From Candidatus Halarchaeoplasma halalkaliphilum (GTDB taxonomy: Archaea > Thermoplasmatota > Thermoplasmata > Halarchaeoplasmatales > Halarchaeoplasmataceae): 27,047 nt of DNA. The translations under genes and the position numbers were made by a program. Shown here piece by piece: positions 13,075 to 20,375 of this stretch. Each line of letters begins with the position of its first letter. Within the stretch, counting starts at the first letter, position 1. The notes below the pieces were generated by a model. That model searched no databases and was not told the origin of the DNA. It worked only from the letters and a program-made list of their open reading frames with translations. The stretch spans positions 1 to 27,047 of the forward strand of contig SLLU01000039.1 of NCBI GenBank assembly GCA_007133925.1. Reading direction: 5' to 3'.

Positions 13075-14325
13075 ATGAGATACGGATTAAACACACCGGC
13101 ACTTTCTTCCAGGTATCGATGGGTCATACTGCTGCTGCTCTTCGTAACCGTGATGATCGCTTTCATGGGTCGCCTGAGCACATCGGTGGCCCTGGGTGCC
13201 ATAGGTGACGACCTTGTCTGGTCCCAGGCGGACACCGGCTTTCTGGGTGGCATACTCATGGGCATATTCCTGGTGAGTTACGGCTTCTCGAACATCGTAC
13301 TCAGTCCCAACATAGACCGATACGGCTCAAAGATAATGCTTTTCGGATCCATGGTAGGATGTTCTATGGCGGTATTCCTGGGAGGATACTACGGCCACAT
13401 ATACTCCCTTTTTCTTGCTTCAAGGTTACTCCTTGGCGTGGCACAGGGGATACTTTTTCCCCTGGCAGCCAAGGTCATCGCCGGGTGGTATCCCGTCGAG
13501 GATAGAGGACGGGCCAATGCCATATTCATGATAGGGGCACCGGTGGGGGTGGCCCTGGCACCTATATTGATGGGACCCATCATCCATGCGTTTAGCTGGA
13601 ACATTTCATTTTATGTGGTGGCCGCCATGGGTTTCGTCCTTGCGGTGCCCATATTTCTCTTCATAGAGGATACGCCCATGGATCGAGAAGGTGGTTCTGT
13701 ATCTCGAAATCGGGACATAGACATAAAAGAGGCCTTTAAACGCCTGATGGCGGACCCCGAGTTCAGGTTGATCGTGGTCGGCTTCACCACGGTCAACACC
13801 GTTTACTGGGGAACAACCCTTTGGCTGCCAACATATCTGGAGCAGACCACAGGCATCAGCCTGGGTGACACCCCCTACATGGCCGCCATCCCTTACCTGG
13901 GCTGCATACTTGGTCTGGTGACCGGTTCATGGGCAAGCCACAAGACGGGGAAACCCAGCAATGTGATCATGTTCTCTCTCCTTACCACCAGCATAATGGT
14001 GGTCATACTGGCTTTCTCACCGGTGTCCGGTGTCTGGATGGCGGTGCTACTGCTCACCCTTGTTTTCTTTTTCGGTCAGCTATCCCCACCGTTGTTCTTC
14101 ACCAAACTACAGAACACCATAGATACCAAGGAGCTGGGTTCCGCAACGGGGTTGATGAACGGCATAGCCAATACAGTAGGAGTCATGGGGCCCGTTTCGG
14201 TAGGTGTGGTGGTGGCCCTGAGTGGGTCCTACGAGATAGGGATACTTGCCATCTCCGTGATCGCGCTAATAGGATTGTTGGGATACAGAAAGATGTGGGC
14301 CATATGCAATGAGCAAAGTTGTTGA
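13075..14325 (+). CDS. MFS transporter, anion:cation symporter-like
   Basis: The 416-residue product has about twelve membrane segments in two halves of six. The MFS loop 2-3 motif is seen as SPNIDRYGSKIML (consensus G-x-x-x-D-R-x-G-R/K), and a related motif follows helix 4 (WYPVEDRGRANAIF). A charged central loop (residues 200-220, EDTPMDREGGSVSRNRD) divides the halves. The pattern VSYGFSNIVLSPNIDRYG and WYP-x-x-x-RGRA is that of the anion:cation symporter and NarK-like branches, which carry organic or inorganic anions; the actual substrate cannot be told. An HxlR regulator gene follows after 86 bases with its own promoter and may control this gene. Confidence 0.88.
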   Translation: MRYGLNTPALSSRYRWVILLLLFVTVMIAFMGRLSTSVALGAIGDDLVWSQADTGFLGGILMGIFLVSYGFSNIVLSPNIDRYGSKIMLFGSMVGCSMAVFLGGYYGHIYSLFLASRLLLGVAQGILFPLAAKVIAGWYPVEDRGRANAIFMIGAPVGVALAPILMGPIIHAFSWNISFYVVAAMGFVLAVPIFLFIEDTPMDREGGSVSRNRDIDIKEAFKRLMADPEFRLIVVGFTTVNTVYWGTTLWLPTYLEQTTGISLGDTPYMAAIPYLGCILGLVTGSWASHKTGKPSNVIMFSLLTTSIMVVILAFSPVSGVWMAVLLLTLVFFFGQLSPPLFFTKLQNTIDTKELGSATGLMNGIANTVGVMGPVSVGVVVALSGSYEIGILAISVIALIGLLGYRKMWAICNEQSC

Positions 14326-14360
14326 TCCGGTTTACTACTGGTTTTCAACTTTCACAATTG

Positions 14361-14389
14361 AAGTAAGTAAAAATAGTAAATTACTTAAA
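14361..14389 (+). promoter_or_regulatory. HxlR promoter with inverted repeat over the TATA box
   Basis: AAGTAA (14361-14366) and TTACTT (14381-14386) are inverted arms 14 bases apart. The right arm is part of the TATA-like TTACTTAAA (14381-14389), 23-31 bases before ATG 14412, so the mRNA is predicted to be leaderless. Binding here would block TBP, which fits autoregulation. Confidence 0.5.
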
Positions 14390-14411
14390 CGCCGGGATCC
14401 ATCATAATATC

Positions 14412-14753
14412 ATGAAAGAGAACTGTTGCGAAGAAAAACACATGTGCATATGCTCTGTGAAGGGGATCATGGAGGTGGTTTCAAAAAAATGGACCATATG
14501 TATCGTGAGCTCTCTGGGTGCCCGGGAAGAGGGTTACCGTTTCAACGAGTTGAAGGACAAGTTAGAAGACATAAGTTCCAAATCCCTATCCGACAGGTTG
14601 AAAGAGCTGACCCGGGAGGGTCTGGTGGATAGAACGGTTGAGCCGACGGTCCCTCCCAAGGTGACCTACACCCTGAACGAGGAGGGCCGAAAGCTACAGG
14701 AGGCCCTGATGCCCCTGGTTCAATGGGTGCGGGAGAAAGAGGATCATACCTGA
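14412..14753 (+). CDS. HxlR-family winged-helix regulator, Cys-rich N-terminus
   Basis: The 113-residue product has the HxlR layout: an N-terminal Cys, GIMEVVSKKWTICIVSSL (the family's GGKW-T-x-x-I-L helix), FNELKDKLEDISSKSLSDRLKELTREGLVDR (recognition helix), and a VTYTLNEEGRKL wing and helix. HxlR proteins bind as dimers to inverted repeats and many sense electrophiles or redox change through the N-terminal Cys. This one has four Cys within its first 14 residues (C5, C6, C12, C14) and another in the first helix, more than usual, which suggests thiol or metal sensing. The likely targets are itself and the MFS gene. Its last 10 bases overlap the end of the convergent DUF362 gene. Confidence 0.92.
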   Translation: MKENCCEEKHMCICSVKGIMEVVSKKWTICIVSSLGAREEGYRFNELKDKLEDISSKSLSDRLKELTREGLVDRTVEPTVPPKVTYTLNEEGRKLQEALMPLVQWVREKEDHT

Positions 14754-15814
14754 GAGAGGTCTATCAATTCATATTCCCTTGTACCCATGCCTATGCGTTC
14801 TCCATGCTCGAGCTGTATGCATGGGTCCACCCCGTGTACTCTCCTGAATACATCCTCTCTCGCAGCTTCGTTGACCAGATCCAGGGATGCCTGATCTATG
14901 GCCACGGGGTCCCGTGATGCAAGGACTCCTATGTCCGATACCAGGGGCTTCTTTCTCCACGGAGGACAATCGCATTCCGGGGTGATGTCCACCAGGAAAT
15001 TAAAGAAAAGGGATCTATCTCTTTTTCCTATCAGGGATCCGTGGGCGAATTCGGCGATCTTCTCCTGAAGTTTCTCGTTGGACGAGGCTTCGTTTACCTT
15101 CACGGCCCTTTGGGTACAGATTATCTTGCATTCCCCGCACCCGATGCACCTGTCGTGATCGATGATGGCATACTCACCCACCTCTATGGCCTCCCCGGGG
15201 CAGTGATCCACACACCTTCCGCACGCTGTGCATCTTTGGGTATCTATCTCGGGGCGCACGTCGTAGTGCATCATCAGCTTGCCCGCGCGGGAGGCACATC
15301 CCATGCCCAGGTTCTTCAGGGTCCCACCGAACCCGGTCATGATGTGCCCCTTGAAATGGGATACACCTACTATACCGCTACACTGTTGAAATGCTGCAGC
15401 CAATTTTACCTTATCGAAATGTTTACCCTCTATGGACTGTCTATAGAATTCGTTCCCGTGGAGCCCATCTGCTATTATCACCGGGGCATCCACCACTGGG
15501 CGGAGCCATCCGTGTTTCTGGGCGGTATCGAGATGATCCACAGCATTCGATCGACTACCCACATAGAGCGTGTTGGAATCCGTCAAAAAGGGTTTTCCCT
15601 CTAGTCCTTTTATCTTCTCGACGATGGGAGCTACGAGCACAGGTCGTACAAAGGTATCCAGACCCTCTTCTCCGAAGTGGAGCTTGACTGCCACCAGATC
15701 TTCCGGGTCGTAAGTCAATCCCTCTCCTGCAAGATCGAATAGGCGTTTGATACGGTTGATTAGATTGTCTTCTTTCCGGTCCGAAGATAGACCTGCACGA
15801 TACACTTTGGCCAT
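14744..15814 (-). CDS. DUF362 protein with two [4Fe-4S] ferredoxin motifs
   Basis: The product is 356 residues from ATG 15814 (MAKVYRAGL). The frame is open upstream, but that extension lies before the promoter and overlaps the divergent gene. DUF362 hallmarks are VAVKLHFGEEG (about 41-51), a TDSNTLYVGSRSNAVDHL stretch (78-95), VSHFKGHIMTGFGGTLKNLGMGCASRAGK (151-179) and DPVAIDQASLDLVNEA (302-317). Two [4Fe-4S] sites lie between them, C195/C198/C201 with C205, and C223/C226/C229 with C233. A further cysteine group occurs at ECDCPPW (281-283). The biochemical role of such proteins is unclear; electron transfer or an iron-sulfur-dependent enzyme is likely. Confidence 0.88.
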   Translation of the reverse strand: MAKVYRAGLSSDRKEDNLINRIKRLFDLAGEGLTYDPEDLVAVKLHFGEEGLDTFVRPVLVAPIVEKIKGLEGKPFLTDSNTLYVGSRSNAVDHLDTAQKHGWLRPVVDAPVIIADGLHGNEFYRQSIEGKHFDKVKLAAAFQQCSGIVGVSHFKGHIMTGFGGTLKNLGMGCASRAGKLMMHYDVRPEIDTQRCTACGRCVDHCPGEAIEVGEYAIIDHDRCIGCGECKIICTQRAVKVNEASSNEKLQEKIAEFAHGSLIGKRDRSLFFNFLVDITPECDCPPWRKKPLVSDIGVLASRDPVAIDQASLDLVNEAAREDVFRRVHGVDPCIQLEHGERIGMGTREYELIDLSQV

Positions 15815-15837
15815 GGGGTCACATGTACCGACGGATG

Positions 15838-15847
15838 TAATAACTTT
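15838..15847 (-). promoter_or_regulatory. TATA-like box of the DUF362 gene
   Basis: Minus-strand AAAGTTATTA, 24-33 bases before ATG 15814. Weak match, good spacing. Confidence 0.35.
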
Positions 15848-15880
15848 ACGGGACCTCGTTGGTCGGTACCATGGAGAACC

Positions 15881-15886
15881 TTTAAG
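15881..15886 (+). promoter_or_regulatory. TATA-like box of the GNAT gene
   Basis: TTTAAG preceded by AACC, 25-30 bases before ATG 15911. A second CCTTTAAG lies at 15900-15907, just before the start. Confidence 0.45.
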
Positions 15887-15910
15887 ACCCTGGTGGCCTC
15901 CTTTAAGTCC

Positions 15911-16804
15911 ATGGAGATAGTAACCTATGAGGAGGTGGGGGACTATGATATGTCCGAGCTCACCCTGGCATGCTTCAACCACCCTTACTCCTGGGAACAT
16001 ATCCGGGGAATGATCAGGGCGGACTGCAGACTGCCCCCGTGGGGTGGAGAGCTTTATGCGGTTGAGAAAGGCGAGGTATTGGGTACCTGCGGCATGCTCT
16101 ATCCTCGGATCATATTTGATTCACGTAGGGAACGTGTGGGAGGTATAAGGAACGTCTGCGTGAGGAATTCCGCTTCTGGTAGGGGTGTGGCCACAGAACT
16201 CCTCCGGGAGGCCCACGCAAGATTCGAGGACCAGGGGATCGGACGTATCTTTTTGATGACATCCCGAAGCGGTATCGCCCACTCCCTTTACCGCACTTTG
16301 GGATACGAGGATATCCATGTTTATCCCGTGGCATTCAAGGCCATAGAAAAGGTGGAGAGCGATGTTGGGTTTGAGACCGGCCCCGATAACCATATGGTCA
16401 GAAAGTTGTACTTGGAGAGCGTTCAGGGGCTTGAGGGACTGATCGTCCGTGAAAAGGGGTTTGAAAAGATGGCCCAGGCCAGGGGTTGGCCAGATAACAA
16501 TGACCTCCACATTGCCCATCATCAAAACGAGTCCATAGGATATGCCATGTTCAAGGAGGGTCGAAAGAGTATCATATGCCAGGAGATGGCCGGTGACGTT
16601 AAGGATATCATAGAGGGGCTGGAAAGAATGGCCCAGGGAAGATATCTGGTGTTTCAATACGTTAATCCGCTCCACAGGAGCATCCTGGAAAACATGGGAT
16701 ACCGATATTCCACGGACCAGTGGCAGGTGGTCATGATGAGGTCTCTGGATAATCATGAATCCTTCCGGGGGAACTTCCACAACGGTATATACGAGTCTTA
16801 CTGA
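15911..16804 (+). CDS. GNAT-family N-acetyltransferase, two-domain
   Basis: The product is 297 residues from ATG 15911; a GTG at 15893 is in frame but sits inside the promoter. Residues 1-145 are a full GNAT domain: strand GELYAVEKGEVLGTCGML, strand VGGIRNVCV, then the acetyl-CoA loop SGRGVA (90-94) with helix TELLREAHARF, and the closing IAHSLYRTLGYE motif. The second half (about 150-290) looks like a degenerate GNAT or Eis-type domain (IGYAMFKEG, PLHRSILENMGY) without a clear acetyl-CoA loop. The substrate is unknown. It is divergent from the DUF362 gene with starts about 100 bases apart. Confidence 0.85.
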   Translation: MEIVTYEEVGDYDMSELTLACFNHPYSWEHIRGMIRADCRLPPWGGELYAVEKGEVLGTCGMLYPRIIFDSRRERVGGIRNVCVRNSASGRGVATELLREAHARFEDQGIGRIFLMTSRSGIAHSLYRTLGYEDIHVYPVAFKAIEKVESDVGFETGPDNHMVRKLYLESVQGLEGLIVREKGFEKMAQARGWPDNNDLHIAHHQNESIGYAMFKEGRKSIICQEMAGDVKDIIEGLERMAQGRYLVFQYVNPLHRSILENMGYRYSTDQWQVVMMRSLDNHESFRGNFHNGIYESY

Positions 16805-16821
16805 TCCCCGGGATGAAAACA

Positions 16822-16830
16822 TTTTATATA
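16822..16830 (+). promoter_or_regulatory. TATA box of the pilin-like pair
   Basis: TTTTATATA, 24-32 bases before ATG 16854. It decides this start over upstream ATGs in the same frame. Confidence 0.65.
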
Positions 16831-16853
16831 TGTGCAATTTATGCCACGTTCGG

Positions 16854-17324
16854 ATGAAAAAGTCGAATCAGGGAGTCGCAGGTTTCTTCGCAGACATACC
16901 GGCACTACTGGCGATCATGATAGGCATATGGCTGTTCACTTTCAGCCTATATCATACCCATTCCAGGTACATCGAGGAAGTCCAAAAAGAAAGTATGCAC
17001 GTCGAGGTGGAGGATTTTGTGAGGGTAGTACGCAGCCATCATCTCTTGGCCATTTCCCCGGGAGTTTTCTGTGTGGAGCGTCTGGAGTGTGTGAATATTT
17101 CCCTTCTCATGGAATATCTTGATCCCATGGATATGGGTTTTCATTACAGGATAGATATCAAGGATGACAGCATGTACCAGGACTCCTTCACCCTTTCCAT
17201 GCAAACATCCACACTGCCCCAGGACAGGGATATCTATTCCAGAACCTCTTCCATTGTGGTGGTTCACAGGGACGGGAGCAGGCATCTCTCGTCTTTACAG
17301 GTTCGATTATGGAGGTACAGATGA
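16854..17324 (+). CDS. Pilin-like membrane-anchored protein 1
   Basis: The product is 156 residues from ATG 16854, supported by the TATA box. A short basic N-terminus (MKKSNQG) leads into one hydrophobic helix (about residues 8-30) followed by an extracytoplasmic domain of about 120 residues with mixed beta strands. Basic N-terminus, Gly and then an N-terminal hydrophobic helix are typical of archaeal type IV pilins and pseudopilins, but the usual cleavage pattern (K/R-G-Q/A with Glu five residues on) is not clear, so this is tentative. Two Cys (VFCVERLEC) could form a disulfide. The TGA overlaps the next ATG by one base, so the two genes are translationally coupled. Confidence 0.75.
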   Translation: MKKSNQGVAGFFADIPALLAIMIGIWLFTFSLYHTHSRYIEEVQKESMHVEVEDFVRVVRSHHLLAISPGVFCVERLECVNISLLMEYLDPMDMGFHYRIDIKDDSMYQDSFTLSMQTSTLPQDRDIYSRTSSIVVVHRDGSRHLSSLQVRLWRYR

Positions 17325-17845
17325 TGAGAGACCAGGGGACGTTCACCCTTTACGACGCACTCCTATTCTTCGTTTTCCTAATGATGGCTTCCGCCATCCT
17401 CTCGGTTTACGCCGGATACCCATCCCAGGGAGAATTTCAAAGATCCACATTGTACAACCAGTGCATGGAGACCCGACGAGCGGTCATGTCATCCACCGTA
17501 CCCGTTACCTACTATGAACTAGACGAAACAAGGATCTATCGAGAGGATCTTTCGGTGCGACAACTCCTTCTGGAACAAGTATATCTGGAGATGAACGGTG
17601 TTCCCAGAGAAAGCTTTCACTATCCATGGACCATCAGATCACTCGTCAACGGTCACACGGAGCACAACTGGGCCATGAGCATATCCTGTGGGGTTCTGGA
17701 TGATCTCATAATATATAGGGGTGGTGTGCGCCATGATATCGGTGATATCAGATCTCTCTTCAGGGGAAACACGGTCTCTTCTGGTTTCGTGGAAACCGGT
17801 CTGTGCGGGGAGAATATCCATATAACCTTTTATATTTTTGTTTGA
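17324..17845 (+). CDS. Pilin-like membrane-anchored protein 2
   Basis: The product is 173 residues from ATG 17324, 7 bases after GGAGGT; ATG 17321 is also in frame, with spacing 4. The layout repeats that of the gene before it: MRDQG, then an N-terminal hydrophobic helix (about 6-27) and a domain of about 145 residues outside the membrane with three Cys (NQC, ISC, GLC). Both proteins share a QG just before the helix and an Asp inside its first turns (ADIP, LYDA). The arrangement fits minor pilins or a pseudopilin pair. No prepilin peptidase or assembly ATPase gene lies in the window, so the machinery would have to be elsewhere. Confidence 0.75.
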   Translation: MRDQGTFTLYDALLFFVFLMMASAILSVYAGYPSQGEFQRSTLYNQCMETRRAVMSSTVPVTYYELDETRIYREDLSVRQLLLEQVYLEMNGVPRESFHYPWTIRSLVNGHTEHNWAMSISCGVLDDLIIYRGGVRHDIGDIRSLFRGNTVSSGFVETGLCGENIHITFYIFV

Positions 17846-17885
17846 GCTCAGACACCATCCATTTACAAAATGCAGTTACCGAAGA

Positions 17886-17893
17886 TTTTATAT
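17886..17893 (+). promoter_or_regulatory. TATA box of the TPR operon
   Basis: TTTTATAT predicts transcription from about 17916 and a leader of about 33 bases that contains a ribosome site, AGGGGA (17936-17941). Confidence 0.55.
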
Positions 17894-17948
17894 CTGATTT
17901 GAACCATGCTCATGGGAACTGAAAGGTAAGTAAACAGGGGAAATCATA

Positions 17949-19391
17949 TTGCCTATAGGTAAAAGTAAAAAGGAAAAGGTCCTCGACGAGATAAGACAGA
18001 TCCTTCAGGATGCCAACAAAGATGTACTGGAGGGAGAACATCTTAATGCCAAGTACAAATACAGACAGGCCATCAGATTCCTGACCGAAAAAGAAGACGT
18101 CATTCAGGAGGACCCAAAAACCTTTTCGAAACTTTTTGTGGACATAGGAAAAGGGCTCTCCAATTCGGATCAGCACGATCAGGCCATAGAGGCCTTCGAA
18201 CTGGCCATAGATCTGGACCCGTCCAACATCTCTGCATGGCTCAACAAGGCCATGAACTATGTCAGCATGAACGAGATGAACGAATACGCCCTTTTGTGTT
18301 TGAACGAGGCTTTACAACTGGATCCCAACCATCAGAAGGCACTCCTTAACAAGGGGGATGTCCTAAGGATACTGGGTAGAAAGGAGGAGGCCTACGAAAC
18401 ATACCGGCAATTGATCGAGATCAACCCAGGAAATGTAAAGCATATACACAAGATGGTGAAACGCACCCCTGACGATCCGGGACTGTGGTACCTTGAAGCC
18501 AGATATTTCGAGCTGGTGAGGAAGAAAGAAAAGGTGATAAAGGCCTACGAGAAGATACTCGAGCTGGATCCTGGGGATGAATACGCTCTGAAACAGCTGT
18601 CAAAGCTGAAACCCCAAAACAACCGGATGATCATTCAAAAATCAAAAAACCTACTGGAAGAGGGGAAGGTGGAAGAGGCAAAGGATCTTCTACGAGAAAG
18701 TATAAAGGTCAGCCCCAACGATCTGGAACTCCTCGATGCACTGATCGAGATCGATGATAAAGATACGGATGCCCTTCGAAAAAAGGCGGAGCTACTGGAG
18801 CGTATGGGAGAGAACGGAAAGGCGTTGCAGACATACAAGGCAATCCACGAACTCGACCCGGAGGACCTGACATATTTCAACAAGGCATTGGAGATAAATC
18901 CCAAAGATAAGGAACTCCTGTATCAAAAGGGAGATGCCCTTTACAACTCGGGAAAGTACAGGGGAGCTCTGGAGGTGTACAAAAAGCTAGTGGATATGGG
19001 CGAGGATAACATAGACCTTTGGCATAACCAGGGCGCATGCTTTTATCAGATGGGTGATTTCCGCAAAGCCATAGACAGCTTCAAACGGGTTGTGGAGGTG
19101 AATGAAGATGAGGTTAGCGCATGGCTTAGTATGGGGGCATCTCTTTTCAAGACCGGTAGATACGATGAATCCATGGAGGCCTTTAACGAGGTCGTTAAAA
19201 GGGAACCGGAAACCCCCTCCGCATGGTACTACAAAGCCAAGATTGCCGCCAAGCAGGAGAACCTGAAGCTGCTGAAACCCATGTTGAGCCGGGCTATCAA
19301 GCTGAACGAGGAGTATAAAGAAGGCGTTAAGGCCGACCAGGACTTCGACAAGGTCAGGGAAGACCCATCCCTGCAAGATATCTTCGACTGA
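17949..19391 (+). CDS. Tetratricopeptide-repeat protein
   Basis: The 480-residue product is a TPR solenoid without signal peptide or membrane segment. After a charged N-terminal helix pair, units recur every 34 residues with the W/L-G-Y-A-F-A-P pattern, for example HDQAIEAFELAIDLDPSN (76-93), NEYALLCLNEALQLDPNH (111-128), KEEAYETYRQLIEINPGN (145-162), YRGALEVYKKLVDMGEDN and FRKAIDSFKRVVEVNEDE. About ten to twelve units are present. The start is a TTG, chosen because AGGGGA lies 7 bases upstream and no ATG or GTG is placed as well. It probably scaffolds a protein complex. The metallophosphoesterase gene starts one base after its stop, so the two form an operon. Confidence 0.88.
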   Translation: MPIGKSKKEKVLDEIRQILQDANKDVLEGEHLNAKYKYRQAIRFLTEKEDVIQEDPKTFSKLFVDIGKGLSNSDQHDQAIEAFELAIDLDPSNISAWLNKAMNYVSMNEMNEYALLCLNEALQLDPNHQKALLNKGDVLRILGRKEEAYETYRQLIEINPGNVKHIHKMVKRTPDDPGLWYLEARYFELVRKKEKVIKAYEKILELDPGDEYALKQLSKLKPQNNRMIIQKSKNLLEEGKVEEAKDLLRESIKVSPNDLELLDALIEIDDKDTDALRKKAELLERMGENGKALQTYKAIHELDPEDLTYFNKALEINPKDKELLYQKGDALYNSGKYRGALEVYKKLVDMGEDNIDLWHNQGACFYQMGDFRKAIDSFKRVVEVNEDEVSAWLSMGASLFKTGRYDESMEAFNEVVKREPETPSAWYYKAKIAAKQENLKLLKPMLSRAIKLNEEYKEGVKADQDFDKVREDPSLQDIFD

Positions 19392-19392
19392 T

Positions 19393-20124
19393 ATGCAGAA
19401 AAAAAGGCTTGAAAGGGACCTTTACATCACTTCCGATCGCTGTTTATGGTACCGGAAGGAAGAAACCATCGTTATAGCGGACCTACATCTTGGGCAGGAA
19501 TCAAGTATCGCTTCTCAAGGGACCACCATTCCCCGGATACAGCGGGACATAATCATAGATGCCCTGTCCACCATCATAGAACGGTACCAACCAAGGACCG
19601 TTGTGATCGCCGGGGATCTCAAACATGAGTTCAACAGGAACCGGAAACAGGAATTCAGGGAGGTTTATCAGGTGATGGAATTTCTAAGGGAGAGAACGTC
19701 CCTTGTGGTTGTCAGAGGAAACCATGATAACTATCTTAAAAACATCACTAACTCCGCCGGAATACCCTTCTACGAACACGGGCTACCCATGGGAGATTAC
19801 TACATTACCCACGGCCATCTGGACCTCGAGATCGATGGAAAGATGATCATGGGCCACGAGCACCCGTCTCTAAGGATAAGGGATGATATGTTCGCCACGT
19901 TGAAAAGGCCGTGTTTTTTACACCACCCGTCGGGTATAACCATCTTACCGGCTTTCAGCCCCCTTTCATACGGGAGAGACCTTTTGAGCGGGGACCGGTT
20001 CATTTCGAAAGTCCTCCAGGGATATAACATGGACGAATTCAGAGCATATCTGGTGGCTGAAGACGGTCTGTTGGACCTTTTCACCGTAGGAGATATCAAA
20101 GAGGCCATGCCAGACATATGCTGA
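19393..20124 (+). CDS. Calcineurin-like metallophosphoesterase (COG1407-like)
   Basis: The 243-residue product has all metal-binding motifs in order: ADLHLG (D30, H32), AGDLKHE (D75, H78), RGNHDN (N110, H111), ITHGH (H140, H142) and GHEHP (H155, H157). These coordinate two metal ions in phosphodiesterases and phosphatases. The short form with YYITHGHL and MGHEHPS resembles the archaeal ICC-like group, whose members include DNA-repair-associated esterases; the substrate is unknown. It follows the TPR gene by one base and probably partners with it. A U-rich stretch follows the stop. The organism's DnaG gene lies 250 bases on but has its own promoter. Confidence 0.9.
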   Translation: MQKKRLERDLYITSDRCLWYRKEETIVIADLHLGQESSIASQGTTIPRIQRDIIIDALSTIIERYQPRTVVIAGDLKHEFNRNRKQEFREVYQVMEFLRERTSLVVVRGNHDNYLKNITNSAGIPFYEHGLPMGDYYITHGHLDLEIDGKMIMGHEHPSLRIRDDMFATLKRPCFLHHPSGITILPAFSPLSYGRDLLSGDRFISKVLQGYNMDEFRAYLVAEDGLLDLFTVGDIKEAMPDIC

Positions 20125-20125
20125 A

Positions 20126-20138
20126 TTATTTGTTTTTT
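20126..20138 (+). terminator. T-rich terminator after the metallophosphoesterase gene
   Basis: ATTATTTGTTTTTT starts two bases after the stop codon and ends in T6. Confidence 0.5.
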
Positions 20139-20182
20139 CTGCAGGATATATGGTTTCCATAAATATAAAGAAATTGACGAAA

Positions 20183-20194
20183 TATTTAAATATA
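20183..20194 (+). promoter_or_regulatory. Strong TATA box upstream of dnaG
   Basis: TATTTAAATATA is one of the best TATA matches in the window. Transcription should begin near 20215, about 160 bases before the dnaG start. Confidence 0.65.
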
Positions 20195-20219
20195 GGCCAC
20201 CTTAATGATACGTTTGATT

Positions 20220-20345
20220 CAGTTGGAATCCGATTGAAGGTAACACTTTCATCATGACTCGTGCATAATACTTACACTCACCCACCTCACAAAGGTCGAA
20301 GGTATTCGGCTCAGATGCAAATCAGGAAGGGAAGGTTTCCAACTG
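20220..20345 (+). ncRNA. Candidate structured RNA in the long dnaG leader
   Basis: CAGTTGGAATCC (20220-20231) and GGTTTCCAACTG (20334-20345) pair over 12 bases with one T-T mismatch, closing a region of 126 bases that begins near the predicted transcription start. Inside are smaller hairpins: GAAGG/CTTTC (20236-20250, one G-U), ACCT/AGGT (20284-20296), CGAA/TTCG (20298-20309) and GAT-GCAA-ATC with a GNRA-type loop. There is no ORF of note. It could be a cis-acting leader or a separate small RNA; I recognise no known family and see no complete C/D box set. Confidence 0.4.
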
Positions 20346-20375
20346 TTTTCAGAAAAGACACAAAAAGGTGTTGAC

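Noticed and set aside
15041..15604. Plus-strand open frame of 187 codons opposite the DUF362 gene
   Set aside because: The opposite strand carries clear DUF362 and ferredoxin motifs; this frame has none and no start signals.
17906..17929. Seven-codon upstream ORF (ATG CTC ATG ... TAA) before the TPR gene
   Set aside because: The predicted transcription start near 17916 lies inside it, so it is probably not transcribed whole.
20196..20345. C/D or H/ACA guide RNA upstream of dnaG
   Set aside because: UGAUA-like and CUGA-like words occur but not as a spaced C, D', C', D set, and no ACA box follows a hairpin at the right distance.
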